Shown piece by piece: positions 9,006 through 18,520 of a DNA stretch of 64,000 nt. A program made the position numbers and the translations under genes. Source of the DNA: Clostridia bacterium (GTDB taxonomy: Bacteria; Bacillota; Clostridia; Lachnospirales; Lachnospiraceae); NCBI GenBank assembly GCA_026000945.1, contig BNZI01000003.1:18058-82057 (forward strand), given 5' to 3'. Position 1 is the stretch's first letter, and every line of letters begins with the position of its first letter. The notes under the pieces were generated by a model, which saw only the letters and a program-made list of their open reading frames with translations, ran no database searches and was not told the DNA's origin.

Positions 9006-9938
9006 ATGGCAAATGTAGCAAATCAATTAACCGATTTAATTGGAAAAACCCCTTTACTTCGTTTAGAACGTCTGGCAAAGCAGCAGGATATTTCTGCAAA
9101 TATTATTGCTAAATTGGAATATTTCAATCCAGCAGGTAGCGTAAAAGATCGTATTGCCAAAGCCATGATAGAAGTTGGTGAACAATCTGGCTTATTAAAA
9201 GCAGATACAGTAATCATTGAACCTACTAGTGGAAATACCGGTATAGGTTTAGCCTCCGTTGCCGCCGCTAGAGGCTACCGTATCATTTTAACCATGCCTG
9301 AAACCATGAGTATTGAGCGCAGAAAACTCTTGCAAGCTTATGGTGCAGAATTAGTACTAACAGAAGGCAGCAAAGGGATGAAAGGCGCGATTGCTAAAGC
9401 TGAGGAACTCTCAAAAGAAATCCCGAATTCTTATATTCCCAGTCAATTTGAAAATCCTGCTAACCCAGAAATTCACTATGCTACGACAGGACCTGAAATT
9501 TGGGAGGATTTAGAGGGAAAAGTAGATGTTTTGGTCTCTGGAGTAGGTACAGGAGGCACCATCAGCGGAGCTGGAAAATATTTAAAGGAAAAAAATCCTA
9601 ACTTGAAAATTTTCGCCATTGAACCCTTTGACTCCCCTGTACTGTCAGAAAATCGTGCTGGCGCACATAAAATCCAAGGCATTGGAGCAGGCTTTGTACC
9701 AAATACGTTAAATACTAATATTTATGATGAAATCATCAAAATTAAAAATGAAGATGCTTTTTCTACTGGAAAATTGTTAGCAAAAACAGAAGGATTATTA
9801 GCCGGAATTTCTTCTGGAGCAGCTTTATTCGCTGCATTAGACATTGCAAAAAGAACTGAATTTAAAGGAAAAAATATTGTAGTTGTTTTACCTGATACAG
9901 GCGAAAGATATTTATCCACAGCTTTATTTGAAGAGTAA
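9006..9938 (+). CDS. cysK: cysteine synthase A (O-acetylserine sulfhydrylase)
   Basis: PLP enzyme that makes cysteine from O-acetylserine and sulfide. Counting from the ATG at 9006 (310 residues), the PLP lysine is K47 in NPAGSVKDR, the substrate loop TSGNTG is at 74-79 and the phosphate-binding GTGGT at 181-185. An in-frame ATG at 8985 was rejected because the AGGAGG ribosome site lies between the two and fits 9006. No cysE is nearby. It is monocistronic, and a long hairpin shared with the convergent phosphatase gene follows. Confidence 0.96.
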   Translation: MANVANQLTDLIGKTPLLRLERLAKQQDISANIIAKLEYFNPAGSVKDRIAKAMIEVGEQSGLLKADTVIIEPTSGNTGIGLASVAAARGYRIILTMPETMSIERRKLLQAYGAELVLTEGSKGMKGAIAKAEELSKEIPNSYIPSQFENPANPEIHYATTGPEIWEDLEGKVDVLVSGVGTGGTISGAGKYLKEKNPNLKIFAIEPFDSPVLSENRAGAHKIQGIGAGFVPNTLNTNIYDEIIKIKNEDAFSTGKLLAKTEGLLAGISSGAALFAALDIAKRTEFKGKNIVVVLPDTGERYLSTALFEE

Positions 9939-9965
9939 ATAAAAACTGAATTTGTGCCTACTATA

Positions 9966-10010
9966 GCACACAAAGGGCAAGGTAGTTTACTACGCCTGCC
10001 CTTTGTGTGC
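9966..10010. terminator. hairpin between convergent cysK and HAD genes
   Basis: Perfect 14-bp arms GCACACAAAGGGCA (9966-9979) and TGCCCTTTGTGTGC (9997-10010), with an additional inner GTAG/CTAC pairing. It overlaps the last codons of the minus-strand phosphatase gene. Neither side has a strong T run, so it may act as a bidirectional terminator or as a 3'-end stabiliser. Confidence 0.6.
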
Positions 10011-10853
10011 TTGTTCAGATAAAATTAATTGTTCGATTGCATAGGCAACCCCATCTTCATCATTTGTTAAAGTAACAAAATCTGCTAATTCTTTAATTTC
10101 CTTTACTGCATTTCCCATGGCTACAGACAAACCCGCCATACTGAGCATAGTCTGATCATTTCCATTGTCTCCAATAACCATAATTTCCTGTGGATGAATT
10201 CCTAAAGTTTGAGCAAATTTCTGTAAGCTATCTCCCTTATTTGATGTTCGTGTATTAATTTCAATGTTTTTTCCCGTAGCTGAAGTAATACAAAGCTTCT
10301 GATCTTTTCTTAATTCTTCCATCAAAAGTGATCTTTTCACCAAGTCTGTTAATAGAACATGTACTTTTAAGATCATTTTTTCATTTTGAATCACATCATA
10401 CAAATCATCTACCAAAGTCCTACTATGTTCGAAATATTTTAAAATGGCCGGATCTTTCACATCCACGATGAAATCTTGTAAACGAGCATATTCTTTTTTT
10501 TGCACATAAACCTTTGATTCTGAATATAACTCAATAAGGATTTCTTCTTTTTTTAAAAATTCTAAGATTGATTCCAACTGTTCATTTGAAAAAGCATCAT
10601 GGTAAATATGTTTATTTTCAGGTATTTTGCTGACTAAAGCTCCATTTGCAGAAATTATATAAGAAATTTTAGGAACTTTTGTTAATAATTCTTTTGGTAT
10701 ACTATTGAAACTTCTTCCAGTAACTGGTATTATTAAAATACCTGATTGACTTACTGTATTTAAAGTCTGGATATTTCGCTGGCTAATACTATGGTCAGTA
10801 TGTAATAAAGTGCCGTCTAAATCAATTCCGATTAATTTAATTCGATTACTCAT
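9990..10853 (-). CDS. Cof-type HAD-IIB phosphatase
   Basis: Haloacid-dehalogenase phosphatase of the Cof/YidA type, which usually acts on sugar phosphates or nucleotides; the substrate here is unknown. 287 residues. The nucleophile motif DLDGTLL is at 11-17, a threonine/glycine motif PVTGRS lies at about 43-48, Lys206 sits in NKGDSL and the Mg-binding GDNGND at 228-233, with a large alpha/beta cap between. Single gene, convergent with cysK and sharing a hairpin with it; it has its own promoter at 10892-10920. Confidence 0.92.
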   Translation of the reverse strand: MSNRIKLIGIDLDGTLLHTDHSISQRNIQTLNTVSQSGILIIPVTGRSFNSIPKELLTKVPKISYIISANGALVSKIPENKHIYHDAFSNEQLESILEFLKKEEILIELYSESKVYVQKKEYARLQDFIVDVKDPAILKYFEHSRTLVDDLYDVIQNEKMILKVHVLLTDLVKRSLLMEELRKDQKLCITSATGKNIEINTRTSNKGDSLQKFAQTLGIHPQEIMVIGDNGNDQTMLSMAGLSVAMGNAVKEIKELADFVTLTNDEDGVAYAIEQLILSEQAHKGQA

Positions 10854-10891
10854 AAAATTTTACCTCTTTCGCTTTTAGCTATATCGCTTTA

Positions 10892-10920
10892 ATCTTATCA
10901 TGTTTTATATTGAATCGCAA
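10892..10920 (-). promoter_or_regulatory. candidate promoter of the HAD phosphatase gene
   Basis: Minus-strand -35 TTGCGA (10915-10920), 17-nt spacer, -10 TAAGAT (10892-10897), about 40 nt before the start codon. Confidence 0.5.
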
Positions 10921-11005
10921 CAATCGCCTCTAAACCATCCAAGAAGTTTGCATTCATCGTTTTATGATGATTTACATAAATATTTATCTAAAGGGGAGAA
11001 CTGTC

Positions 11006-12319
11006 ATGTCTGATTATAAAAGATTAATTTCCTATGTTCATATGTATCAAAACCACAATAAAGGAAAAAATGTAGGCTTTGTAAAATTAGAAACGATCAG
11101 AGGACAATGTAAGCTAGCGTTAAATTTAAAATCTATACCAAATAGTACTGCAGATTTTGAAGTTTTTCTCTATTCTGCTGAACATGAAATTAAAATGGGT
11201 AAGATATACATACGTAACGGTCAAGGAGAACTCCGTTTAATCACTGACCAAAATAATTTAGTTCATTCAGGCATCCCCTTTTCTAAAGTGGGAGGATTAA
11301 AAATTAAAAACTTTACTTTTCCAGAAATTTATTATGCTACAGTATGGGATGATCATCTAGTCAATCCAGAAAATCTTTCATCCGCTGACAAACAGGAGGA
11401 AGAGCTTTTTTCTTTTCCAGATGAAGCAAAGCAAGCAGATGAATCTCAAATACTACCTATAGAAGAGGTACAGGCTGCACAGATTGCAATCAGCCTAGAT
11501 AGTCCAGAACTTGAACAAAAAAATCCGCTCAGCAAAAATATAATACCTGAAAACTTAGACGAAGAAGAAAAAACTTTAAAAAAAGAAACAAAAGAAACCT
11601 CAAAAATCAATATGGAAAACCTAGCTAATCAATTGATTGATGAGCTCTCTCAAGAATTAGAAAAAGAAGAAGAAAGTGTTTTAATTTCTGAAGAAGAAGA
11701 ATCACCACTTCCTTTTTTTGATCCCACTTTCCATCCTGAAACGGAAGAAGCACAACAAACTACAGAAAAAATAGTCATATCTGACAGTGAAAATAAAACA
11801 ACAGCTAAAACAGATGAAAATACAGCAAAAGAAAATAGAAATTTTCCCGTCGAAACTCCTCCTGAAAACAACGAAAGTACACATGAACAAAAACCAACCC
11901 TAAGCTCCGAAAATGATTTAGATTTAACGAAGTTTCAAGAAAGTAGCTACACAAAAAATATTTGGGAGAACTTAAAAGAGCAATTTTCTTCCCTAGAACC
12001 TTTATCTATAGAAGAAAAACATGAAGTATTATCATTAAAACCTCAAGATATTGGGTTATTACCTAGAGAACTTTGGTTGTTTGGAAATAATAGTTACTTA
12101 TTGCATGGCTACTATCAATACCGCTACTTAGTTTTAATCCGACTAGAAGACTATTCTAGTCATGACTTACGTATCCGTTATTTTTTGGGTGTACCAGGAG
12201 TTTATCAAAATCATGAGCGCTTTATGGCAGCAATGTTCGGTTTTTCACAGTTCTATCTAGCAAAAACTTCTACTCAAGCCTCTTTTGGTTATTGGTGTAC
12301 GGAGATTTTTTTACCCTAA
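11006..12319 (+). CDS. acidic linker protein of unknown function (DUF6128-like C-terminus)
   Basis: 437 residues from the ATG at 11006, which has GGGGAG 8 nt upstream; an in-frame ATG at 10964 lacks one. Three parts are visible: a folded N-terminal region (about 1-125) with beta-strand-like patterning; a long Glu/Ser/Thr-rich, probably disordered linker (about 130-335); and a conserved aromatic C-terminal region (about 355-437) containing LLPRELWLFGNNSYLLHGYYQYRYL and a YFLGVPG segment. The last part resembles the DUF6128 domain of Lachnospiraceae, from memory and not certain. No signal peptide or membrane span. It stands alone, divergent from the phosphatase gene. Confidence 0.65.
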   Translation: MSDYKRLISYVHMYQNHNKGKNVGFVKLETIRGQCKLALNLKSIPNSTADFEVFLYSAEHEIKMGKIYIRNGQGELRLITDQNNLVHSGIPFSKVGGLKIKNFTFPEIYYATVWDDHLVNPENLSSADKQEEELFSFPDEAKQADESQILPIEEVQAAQIAISLDSPELEQKNPLSKNIIPENLDEEEKTLKKETKETSKINMENLANQLIDELSQELEKEEESVLISEEEESPLPFFDPTFHPETEEAQQTTEKIVISDSENKTTAKTDENTAKENRNFPVETPPENNESTHEQKPTLSSENDLDLTKFQESSYTKNIWENLKEQFSSLEPLSIEEKHEVLSLKPQDIGLLPRELWLFGNNSYLLHGYYQYRYLVLIRLEDYSSHDLRIRYFLGVPGVYQNHERFMAAMFGFSQFYLAKTSTQASFGYWCTEIFLP

Positions 12320-12329
12320 TTAAGCAAAT

Positions 12330-12500
12330 ACACCTTAAAGCCCACACCTTGCTATGGTGAAGTGATGTATCCTGCTTATCTGCAAAAGGACACACAGAAA
12401 TCTACACTAGAGAATCTAGAGAAGACGATTGATTTTAATCACCACGAACGCTAAATCGATAATCCAGCTTTAGACCTACAGAGTTATTAACCCACTGTAT
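12330..12500 (+). other. possible decayed coding remnant
   Basis: Between the acidic protein and the flippase terminator one plus-strand frame reads about 30 residues of plausible protein (EVMYPAYLQKDTQKS, continuing to a stop, then further codons and a second stop). Codon usage looks coding-like, but no start, ribosome site or family is recognised. A small CACCTTGC/TGGTG hairpin precedes it. Confidence 0.25.
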
Positions 12501-12573
12501 ATAAAAAATTAGAGATAAGCTTAAAAGTAAAGTAATAACGTAAATCTTCGTAAATTATTCCCTACTCTTTTAC

Positions 12574-12599
12574 TAAAAAACAGACCTCAATGAGGCCTG
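12574..12599 (-). terminator. terminator of the lipoprotein-hflX-phoH-ybeY-flippase operon
   Basis: Minus-strand stem CAGGCCTCA/TGAGGTCTG with a 1-nt apparent loop (a larger loop in practice) followed by TTTTTT. The flippase stop codon lies inside the stem, a compact arrangement. Confidence 0.85.
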
Positions 12600-14257
12600 C
12601 TTTTTAGTTTATCAAAGAAATGATTGATATGAAGCACAGACTTTTCAGAAATCCAATAGGACAAATCTTCTTCTGGAATTAGTTGAAAATAAAGCAGTAA
12701 AAAAATATAAATGACCATAGATGGAAACAATGTAAGACAAAAAACGCCGACTAATGATTTAATCCATAAAGAAAATAACTGAAACAAAACAAATACGAGC
12801 AAAAAGAAAATTCCATTTGCAAAAACTGGATATAATATATTTTGTTTTAAATCAGGTATTTTTCCCACAGTGGAAGTAAAAAAAGCATAATTAATGATTG
12901 CATTACTAAGAAAAAAAGAAGCTTGGGCAATGAATAAACTGTATATATTTAAACGAAATAAAAATCCAATAATCAATACAACAGAATGTAAAGACAAAGT
13001 ATAAAAATTATGGCGAATTAACGCTCCAGAATAACGTGTAGCAACTAATAATTCAGCCGATGTTAAAGACAAAATTAAAGGCAGCAATAAAATAGCTCCT
13101 ATATAATTAATAGGTATCGGTAAAATAGAACTTTTGGGAAAAATTTCAGGTAGCCATACAGAGAAAATTTGTTGACCAAATACAAACACTAAAATCATGA
13201 TCGGAAGACAGATATTTAAAGTTACACGTAATATTGCTCTACTTTTTTCCGGAGCAAAAAAACGGGAAAATTTTCTAGATTTTTTATGTAAGGGTAAAAG
13301 AGAATGCTGGCTAAAAGATAAAATTGCCCATACTGGAATAAACCAAATCGTCAAACACTTTAAAGCATACTCTCCCCAAATATTCATCAAACTTGTTGGA
13401 GCTGTAATCAGACCAAAACTAAGAACTAAATCATTTAAAATAAAAACCAAAAAATAAGCAATATAAGGCATCCATAAAGACAAAGTAATTTTCCCTAAAG
13501 TAAAAAACTTTTCTCCAAAACTCTCTTGTGGTTTAAGTACTGGTTCTTCTAATAGATTTTCCTCTAGTGTAACACTTTGTAATTTTTTTTGAAATAAAAA
13601 TAAAAAAAATAAATATACTATGCTCACTACCAAACTAGAAAGACCCAATGCAAGGATATAAGCCATTGCTAAAAAAGCAGGTAGAAAACCGTCAGAATGA
13701 TAAACAATATTTGCTATTTCTCCTTCTTTTTGGAAATGGTAAAGTAATAAAAATTCGCTAAGCAAAAAAAATACACAGAACAAACTTTTTCCAATAGAAA
13801 TTAAAAAATGTAAATGAAAGGCTTGAAAAAATCCCTTACACGCAGCAATGATTGCCAGAGGAGCTAGCATACATAAAAACATTTTTACAGCAAAAATAGC
13901 CAGAGGCCTTTGCCAAACCAAATGAGAAATAAAATATGAACTATTCCAACAAATTATACTAATCATAACAGCAAAACTAAACGATAAAGCAAAAATGGCT
14001 CTTAAAGATAAAGTAATGGACTGTATATGGTGTTTATCCTGCTTCAATAAATAAAAAATTGCCTTAGGCAAAGCATACAACAGCAAAAATAACCAAATGC
14101 TATGAAAAAGTAAACTGCTTAACAAATAAGAAACAGCAATCAATCCAATACGGTTAAAGACAAGTAGCTGCACTAATAAACAGAACAGAACAAGGACAAA
14201 TGAAATTTTGGTATACTTATTTTCCTGATCATTGAAATTTATTTTTTCTTGAATCAT
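12587..14257 (-). CDS. MOP-superfamily flippase-like membrane protein (SpoVB/MurJ-like)
   Basis: 556 residues, almost entirely hydrophobic, with about 14 predicted spans. This is the size and layout of polysaccharide/lipid-II flippases. The ACKGFFQAFHLHFLISIGKSL region in the middle resembles the RGYFQG...P...S segment of SpoVB-type proteins, although the match is degenerate. A role in moving lipid-linked wall or exopolysaccharide precursors is inference. It follows ybeY after about 47 nt on the same strand, probably in the same transcript, and the terminator overlaps its stop codon. It could be a rapidly diverging paralogue, since typical glycosyltransferase neighbours are missing. Confidence 0.65.
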   Translation of the reverse strand: MIQEKINFNDQENKYTKISFVLVLFCLLVQLLVFNRIGLIAVSYLLSSLLFHSIWLFLLLYALPKAIFYLLKQDKHHIQSITLSLRAIFALSFSFAVMISIICWNSSYFISHLVWQRPLAIFAVKMFLCMLAPLAIIAACKGFFQAFHLHFLISIGKSLFCVFFLLSEFLLLYHFQKEGEIANIVYHSDGFLPAFLAMAYILALGLSSLVVSIVYLFFLFLFQKKLQSVTLEENLLEEPVLKPQESFGEKFFTLGKITLSLWMPYIAYFLVFILNDLVLSFGLITAPTSLMNIWGEYALKCLTIWFIPVWAILSFSQHSLLPLHKKSRKFSRFFAPEKSRAILRVTLNICLPIMILVFVFGQQIFSVWLPEIFPKSSILPIPINYIGAILLLPLILSLTSAELLVATRYSGALIRHNFYTLSLHSVVLIIGFLFRLNIYSLFIAQASFFLSNAIINYAFFTSTVGKIPDLKQNILYPVFANGIFFLLVFVLFQLFSLWIKSLVGVFCLTLFPSMVIYIFLLLYFQLIPEEDLSYWISEKSVLHINHFFDKLKSRPH

Positions 14258-14304
14258 TTTTCCTTCCTCTTATCTTTTCCCCAGGGTCCAATAAAACCTC
14301 CGCT

Positions 14305-14841
14305 TTAAAAAGTAAAATCTCCGCTTTCATTTGCATTTGACCTCAAAATACCCAAATAGCTTAATATACTTTCTTGCATTTCTTCCATTTGTTTTTCTTC
14401 ATCCTTAGTTTGATGGTCATATCCACACAAATGTAAAACACTATGTACAATTAAAAAAGCAAGTTCTCTTTTAAAAGAATGTCCATATTCTTCAGCTTGT
14501 CTTTTCGCTTGTTTTACCGAAATCACAATATCTCCTAATAGAATTTCTCCTGTTTTCGGGTGGCAATATTGCTTTTCCTTCGATAAACACAAAGAAAAAT
14601 CTCCAGGTTTTTTATAGTCTACCAAGGGAAACGAAAGTACATCTGTTATTTTATCTTGATTACGATAACTTTTATTTAACTCCCTAATTTCTTCATCAGA
14701 AACAAAAGAAATGCTCAATTCTGCTTCCCTTGGAGAAGATAAAACCCGTAAGGCTTCTAAAACAATTGAATGTACAAAATCTTCTAATGAAGATATCCCT
14801 TCCCAAGAATACTTTTCTTCTCCAATCAATTCAATATTCAT
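14305..14841 (-). CDS. ybeY: rRNA maturation endoribonuclease YbeY
   Basis: Zinc-dependent endoribonuclease for 16S rRNA 3'-end maturation and ribosome quality control. 178 residues. The zinc motif HSVLHLCGYDH gives ligands H133, H137 and H143, and the upstream DITDVLSFP-type signature appears as DKITDVLSFP at 63-72. The start codon overlaps the phoH stop by 4 nt, indicating translational coupling. The phoH-ybeY pairing is widely conserved. No abnormality. Confidence 0.95.
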   Translation of the reverse strand: MNIELIGEEKYSWEGISSLEDFVHSIVLEALRVLSSPREAELSISFVSDEEIRELNKSYRNQDKITDVLSFPLVDYKKPGDFSLCLSKEKQYCHPKTGEILLGDIVISVKQAKRQAEEYGHSFKRELAFLIVHSVLHLCGYDHQTKDEEKQMEEMQESILSYLGILRSNANESGDFTF

Positions 14842-15842
14842 CTTTTCTTTGCCTTTTTTTCTTCCCTTTTTTCGTAACTTTCATAAGCTAAAACAATTTT
14901 TTGTACTAAAGGATGACGTACAACATCTTGGCTATCCAAAAAAACAAAACCAATATCTGTAACTTTTTTCAAAACATTTAAAGCAACTTCTAGTCCTGAG
15001 ACAGCATTTGGTGATAAATCTTTTTGGGATAAATCCCCTGTAATAATTACTTTAGAACCAAATCCAATTCGAGTCAAGAACATTTTCATTTGTGCAGGAG
15101 TCGTATTTTGCGCTTCATCTAAAATAATGTAAGCCTGATCTAAAGTACGTCCTCTCATATATGCCAAAGGAGCTACTTCAATCAAGCCTTTTTCACTGTT
15201 GTGCACAAAACTTTCCACTCCCATAATTTGATGTAAAGCATCGTATAAAGGTCTTAAATAAGGGTCTACTTTGCTTTGCAAATCCCCTGGTAAAAAACCT
15301 AATTTTTCGCCAGCTTCAATAGCAGGTCTGGTTAAAATAATCCTGTTGACCTCATGATTTTTAAAGGCTTGAATTGCCATTGCCATAGCTAAATAAGTTT
15401 TTCCTGTCCCTGCTGGACCCAGTCCAAAAACGATCATTTTTTGTCGTATAGTATCTACATAATTTTTTTGTCCTATCGTCTTAGGCTTTACTGGCTTTCC
15501 AGAAACCGTTTTACAAAGAATGTCCTCACTGATTTCTTTTAATTTTTCTTCCTGATTTTCCATAGCTAAAGATAAAAGATAATGTATTTGTTGTTTGTGG
15601 ATTTCTTTATCTTTTCGTGCGAAAACTAGTAATTGCTGTACAATTTTTTGTGCTTTTAAAACGTCTGGTTCTTCTCCCATTAATTTTATTTGTCCATTGC
15701 GTGCAATTAAAGAAAGCTTTAAATTTTGCTCAATTAATTTTGCATATTCATCAAAGGGACCAAAAATCAACTTTTCTTCTTCAACAGACGCTTCGATTAC
15801 AACTTCGATAATAAAATCTCCTCTCTCGTCAATTTTCTTCAT
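14838..15842 (-). CDS. phoH: PhoH-family ATPase
   Basis: Predicted cytosolic ATPase/RNA-associated protein, usually next to ybeY. From the ATG at 15842 (334 residues), an N-terminal KH-like region is followed by Walker A GPAGTGKT at 142-149 and Walker B ILDEAQN ending at about 246. The reading frame stays open to 15905, but residues from 15842 (MKKIDERG) match the normal family N-terminus. This start would overlap the end of hflX by 14 nt. No start has a strong ribosome site, so the exact N-terminus is uncertain. The stop overlaps the ybeY start by 4 nt. Confidence 0.92.
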   Translation of the reverse strand: MKKIDERGDFIIEVVIEASVEEEKLIFGPFDEYAKLIEQNLKLSLIARNGQIKLMGEEPDVLKAQKIVQQLLVFARKDKEIHKQQIHYLLSLAMENQEEKLKEISEDILCKTVSGKPVKPKTIGQKNYVDTIRQKMIVFGLGPAGTGKTYLAMAMAIQAFKNHEVNRIILTRPAIEAGEKLGFLPGDLQSKVDPYLRPLYDALHQIMGVESFVHNSEKGLIEVAPLAYMRGRTLDQAYIILDEAQNTTPAQMKMFLTRIGFGSKVIITGDLSQKDLSPNAVSGLEVALNVLKKVTDIGFVFLDSQDVVRHPLVQKIVLAYESYEKREEKKAKKR

Positions 15843-17052
15843 TTGGCAAGTAAGCTTTAATGAGGATTCCTTCATCCAAATATTCTTCTGATAGAATATG
15901 GGCATATTGACGAACCCACTGAATTTGTGCTACTTCTTGATAAGAATACAATTTTTCTTTATAGATTTGTTTTTCCTTTAATTGCTTTTCTACCGCTTGC
16001 TTTAACAAATCCAAACCCTCTTTTTTCTTTGCAGAAATACACAGAACCGATGCAGAATATTCTTCTACATTAGACAATTGGTCACATTTATTATAAATCA
16101 ACAAACAATCTTTATTGTCTGCTTCTAAATCCTTTAACGTTTCCTTTACCACTGCCATTTGTACTTCTTTATCTGGATGTGTGCTATCCACCACATGTAA
16201 AAGCAAATCTGCATCCCGTACTTCTTCCAGTGTACTACGGAAAGCTTGGATAATCTGATGAGGTAATTTACGGATAAAACCTACCGTATCTGTAAGCAAA
16301 ACTTTTTGTCCATTTTCTAAGGTCAAACTACGAGTTAATGAATCCAATGTAGCAAATAACTCATCCTTCGCTAGCGTATTTTCTCCCGTCAAGGCATTTA
16401 ACAAAGTAGATTTCCCGGCATTGGTATACCCTACCAATGCAATGAGTGGTATAGGGTTTTTCTTTCTCTGTTTTTTCGCCACTTCTCGATGTTTAACCAC
16501 TTCATCTAATTTTTCTCGTAGATGATCCATTCTTTCTTGAATTACCCGTCGGTCTAGCTCCAACTTTTTCTCTCCCGGTCCTCTTCTTGCGCCAACTCCA
16601 CCTCCGCCTCCAAGTCTAGATAAGGAGCTATGCATACCTTTTAGTCTAGTTGATAAATATTGTAATTGTGCTAATTCTACTTGCACCTTACCTTCATAGC
16701 TAAAAGCCCTACTAGCAAAAATATCTAAAATGAGTAAAGTTCTATCCAATACTTTGATAGAAAGTTCTTGAGTTAAATGTTTAATTTGTGCCGGAGAAAG
16801 CTCATCATCGCAGATCACCGCATCTGCTTCTTCCAAAGCAATCAACTCTTTTAATTCCTCTATTTTACCTTTTCCAAAATAAGTAGTCGGATGAATGTTT
16901 TCCCGATTTTGTATGCAATGAGAGCATACTTGTACTCCAGCCGTTTTACTTAGTTCTTCTAATTCTTCTAATGAAGCAGTGGTCTGCGATAAATCATCTA
17001 GATTCACCGCAAATAAAATTACTTTTTCCCTTTCTTCTTTAACTTCAATCAT
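15829..17052 (-). CDS. hflX: ribosome-associated GTPase HflX
   Basis: GTPase that splits stalled or hibernating ribosomes. 407 residues. The glycine-rich HflX signature GGGGGVGARRGPGE is at 148-161, G1 GYTNAGKS at 208-215, G3 DTVG at 255-258 and G4 NKCD at 321-324, followed by a short C-terminal domain. The start overlaps the stop of the lipoprotein gene by 4 nt (ATGA), and the gene itself runs into phoH, so the block is translationally coupled. Confidence 0.96.
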   Translation of the reverse strand: MIEVKEEREKVILFAVNLDDLSQTTASLEELEELSKTAGVQVCSHCIQNRENIHPTTYFGKGKIEELKELIALEEADAVICDDELSPAQIKHLTQELSIKVLDRTLLILDIFASRAFSYEGKVQVELAQLQYLSTRLKGMHSSLSRLGGGGGVGARRGPGEKKLELDRRVIQERMDHLREKLDEVVKHREVAKKQRKKNPIPLIALVGYTNAGKSTLLNALTGENTLAKDELFATLDSLTRSLTLENGQKVLLTDTVGFIRKLPHQIIQAFRSTLEEVRDADLLLHVVDSTHPDKEVQMAVVKETLKDLEADNKDCLLIYNKCDQLSNVEEYSASVLCISAKKKEGLDLLKQAVEKQLKEKQIYKEKLYSYQEVAQIQWVRQYAHILSEEYLDEGILIKAYLPNEEN

Positions 17053-17726
17053 GAATCTCCTTCCAGCCTGGAACGTAAAAATGTCATTTCCCGTTCTAAA
17101 TCTTCGTCTGTACCATAGGTTTCTTGATAAAGAATAAATTTATCTAAAGCAGTCGCAAATTCGCCCAAATACTCATAGCAAATTGCTTCATTATAGTATA
17201 ATTCTGGTAATATTGCTTCTTGTTTTAAAGCAATTCCTTTCTGAAATAATGCCAAAGAATCCGCATAAGCTTCCATTTTTAACTTACACAAGCCCATTCG
17301 GTTATAAACTGCGCTATCTTCAGGTTTTACTTCCAAAGCAGATTCATAATAGGATAAAGCTTGCTCATATCTCTTTTGTTTTTCTTCTTCTCGACCTAAA
17401 GCAAATTCTCGACAATACTGAAAATTTTTCTGCTTAGGATCTACTTGACATAAAATATGATAGGTCTCAGCAGCAGAAGCATAATCTTGCATTTTAAATT
17501 CCGCCTCCGCTTTGTATTTCAATACATCTATTTCAAAACGTCCCACTACATTAGGAGATTCTTCCAATGCTTGTGAAAAATATTCAATCGCTTTTGCATA
17601 TTCTTTATTTTCTAAATACGTAATCCCTTGTTTACGTATTTCCATTTTTTTACTAGATTCACATCCAGTTAATAGTACCAAAGATACTAGGCAAACCAAT
17701 CCTATGTTTCTTTTCGCTTCTTTCAA
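17049..17726 (-). CDS. TPR-repeat lipoprotein
   Basis: About 225 residues when started at a TTG at 17726, which has a GGAGG 8 nt upstream and yields a classic lipoprotein signal: MKEAKRNIG, then a hydrophobic stretch ending in the lipobox LLTGC. An ATG 33 nt upstream at 17759 lacks a ribosome site and would put extra charged residues ahead of the signal. The mature part contains four to five TPR helices (for example YLENKEYAKAIEYFSQALEESP and YESALEVKPEDSAVYNRMG), so it is probably a membrane-tethered scaffold. The partner is unknown. It heads the hflX-phoH-ybeY operon, overlapping hflX by 4 nt. Confidence 0.8.
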   Translation of the reverse strand: MKEAKRNIGLVCLVSLVLLTGCESSKKMEIRKQGITYLENKEYAKAIEYFSQALEESPNVVGRFEIDVLKYKAEAEFKMQDYASAAETYHILCQVDPKQKNFQYCREFALGREEEKQKRYEQALSYYESALEVKPEDSAVYNRMGLCKLKMEAYADSLALFQKGIALKQEAILPELYYNEAICYEYLGEFATALDKFILYQETYGTDEDLEREMTFLRSRLEGDS

Positions 17727-17759
17727 AGCGACCACCTCCGCTTTTCTTATCCGTCTCAT

Positions 17760-17812
17760 TTTTCTTCATTGAAGTCTGTTTTTTTCTAAGATACAGACTT
17801 CAATGAAGAAAA
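17760..17812. repeat. long perfect palindrome between dut and the lipoprotein gene
   Basis: Perfect 18-bp arms (17762-17779 and 17793-17810, beginning TTCTTCATTGAAGTCTGT), extendable to 20 bp, with a 13-nt loop. It starts 9 nt after the dut stop codon and ends before the lipoprotein ribosome site. On the minus strand A residues, not T, follow the stem, so it is not a standard terminator. It may attenuate or process the transcript between the two genes. Confidence 0.65.
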
Positions 17813-17819
17813 AGACAAA

Positions 17820-18341
17820 CTATCTGTTTGTACTACCAATACCGCCATTTCGTACATCTTGGCAAGCATCTTCTCTTGTTATACCAAAAGCCAAAAAAAT
17901 ACCCTGCATAAAAGCTTGCGTTTGCTCAATATGCAAAATTTGATTTTTTCTACTATCATTCGTCAATTGTACCAAAATATGACCTTCATTATCCGAAAAA
18001 TAATAATCCGAATCAATAATTCCGACAGTATTATCTAATTGCAAGCGATAAGCAAAACCTAAGCTACTTCTAGGAAATATGCTCAAAACCCATCCATTAT
18101 CTATTTTAGCACGTATACCTGTAGGAAAACGAATACTTTCTCCTGCTTCTAAATGCAAATCCATCGGCAGAAAAAAATCGTAACCTGCTGAGCCTTTTGT
18201 TGCTCGTTTAGGTAAAACAATTTTTGTATAAATAGATTTTATAACACTTTCTTCATAAATACTAGCAAAATTTTTTTTAAAGTCTTTTTCAAACTGGGCG
18301 AATTTTACTTTTTCGAATTGAGCAATTTTAGGTATTTCCAT
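17820..18341 (-). CDS. dut: dUTP diphosphatase
   Basis: Hydrolyses dUTP to dUMP and keeps uracil out of DNA. 173 residues. Trimeric dUTPase motifs are in order: SAGYD at 51-55, PRSSLG at 90-95, NTVGIIDSDY at 104-113 (the catalytic aspartate region) and a C-terminal glycine motif RNGGIGSTNR replacing the usual RGSGGFGSTG. About 40 extra N-terminal residues precede the core, longer than the 145-residue minimum; they contain a duplicated QFEKVKFAQFEKDF pattern of unclear use. An AAAGGAT lies before the ATG. The gene is followed by a long palindrome. Confidence 0.93.
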   Translation of the reverse strand: MEIPKIAQFEKVKFAQFEKDFKKNFASIYEESVIKSIYTKIVLPKRATKGSAGYDFFLPMDLHLEAGESIRFPTGIRAKIDNGWVLSIFPRSSLGFAYRLQLDNTVGIIDSDYYFSDNEGHILVQLTNDSRKNQILHIEQTQAFMQGIFLAFGITREDACQDVRNGGIGSTNR

Positions 18342-18384
18342 AAAATCCTTTCTATCTCTATTAACCTGGAGGGTATCGATGAAG

Positions 18385-18501
18385 GTTCAAAATGTTGTGC
18401 ATATTTTTTCAGGTAGCCAAGAATTTATGATAAGCAACCTCTATCCCCTAAATGAGAAATGAAACCGTTCCTTAAGTTAAACATCTCTTAATCATTTTGA
18501 A
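18385..18501. repeat. separated inverted repeat in the nrdG-dut gap
   Basis: Perfect 10-bp arms GTTCAAAATG (18385-18394) and CATTTTGAAC (18492-18501) bracket a 97-bp AT-rich segment without an ORF. Could be a small element remnant or chance; no target duplication is apparent. Confidence 0.3.
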
Positions 18502-18520
18502 CAGTCTATTTAAAAGAATT

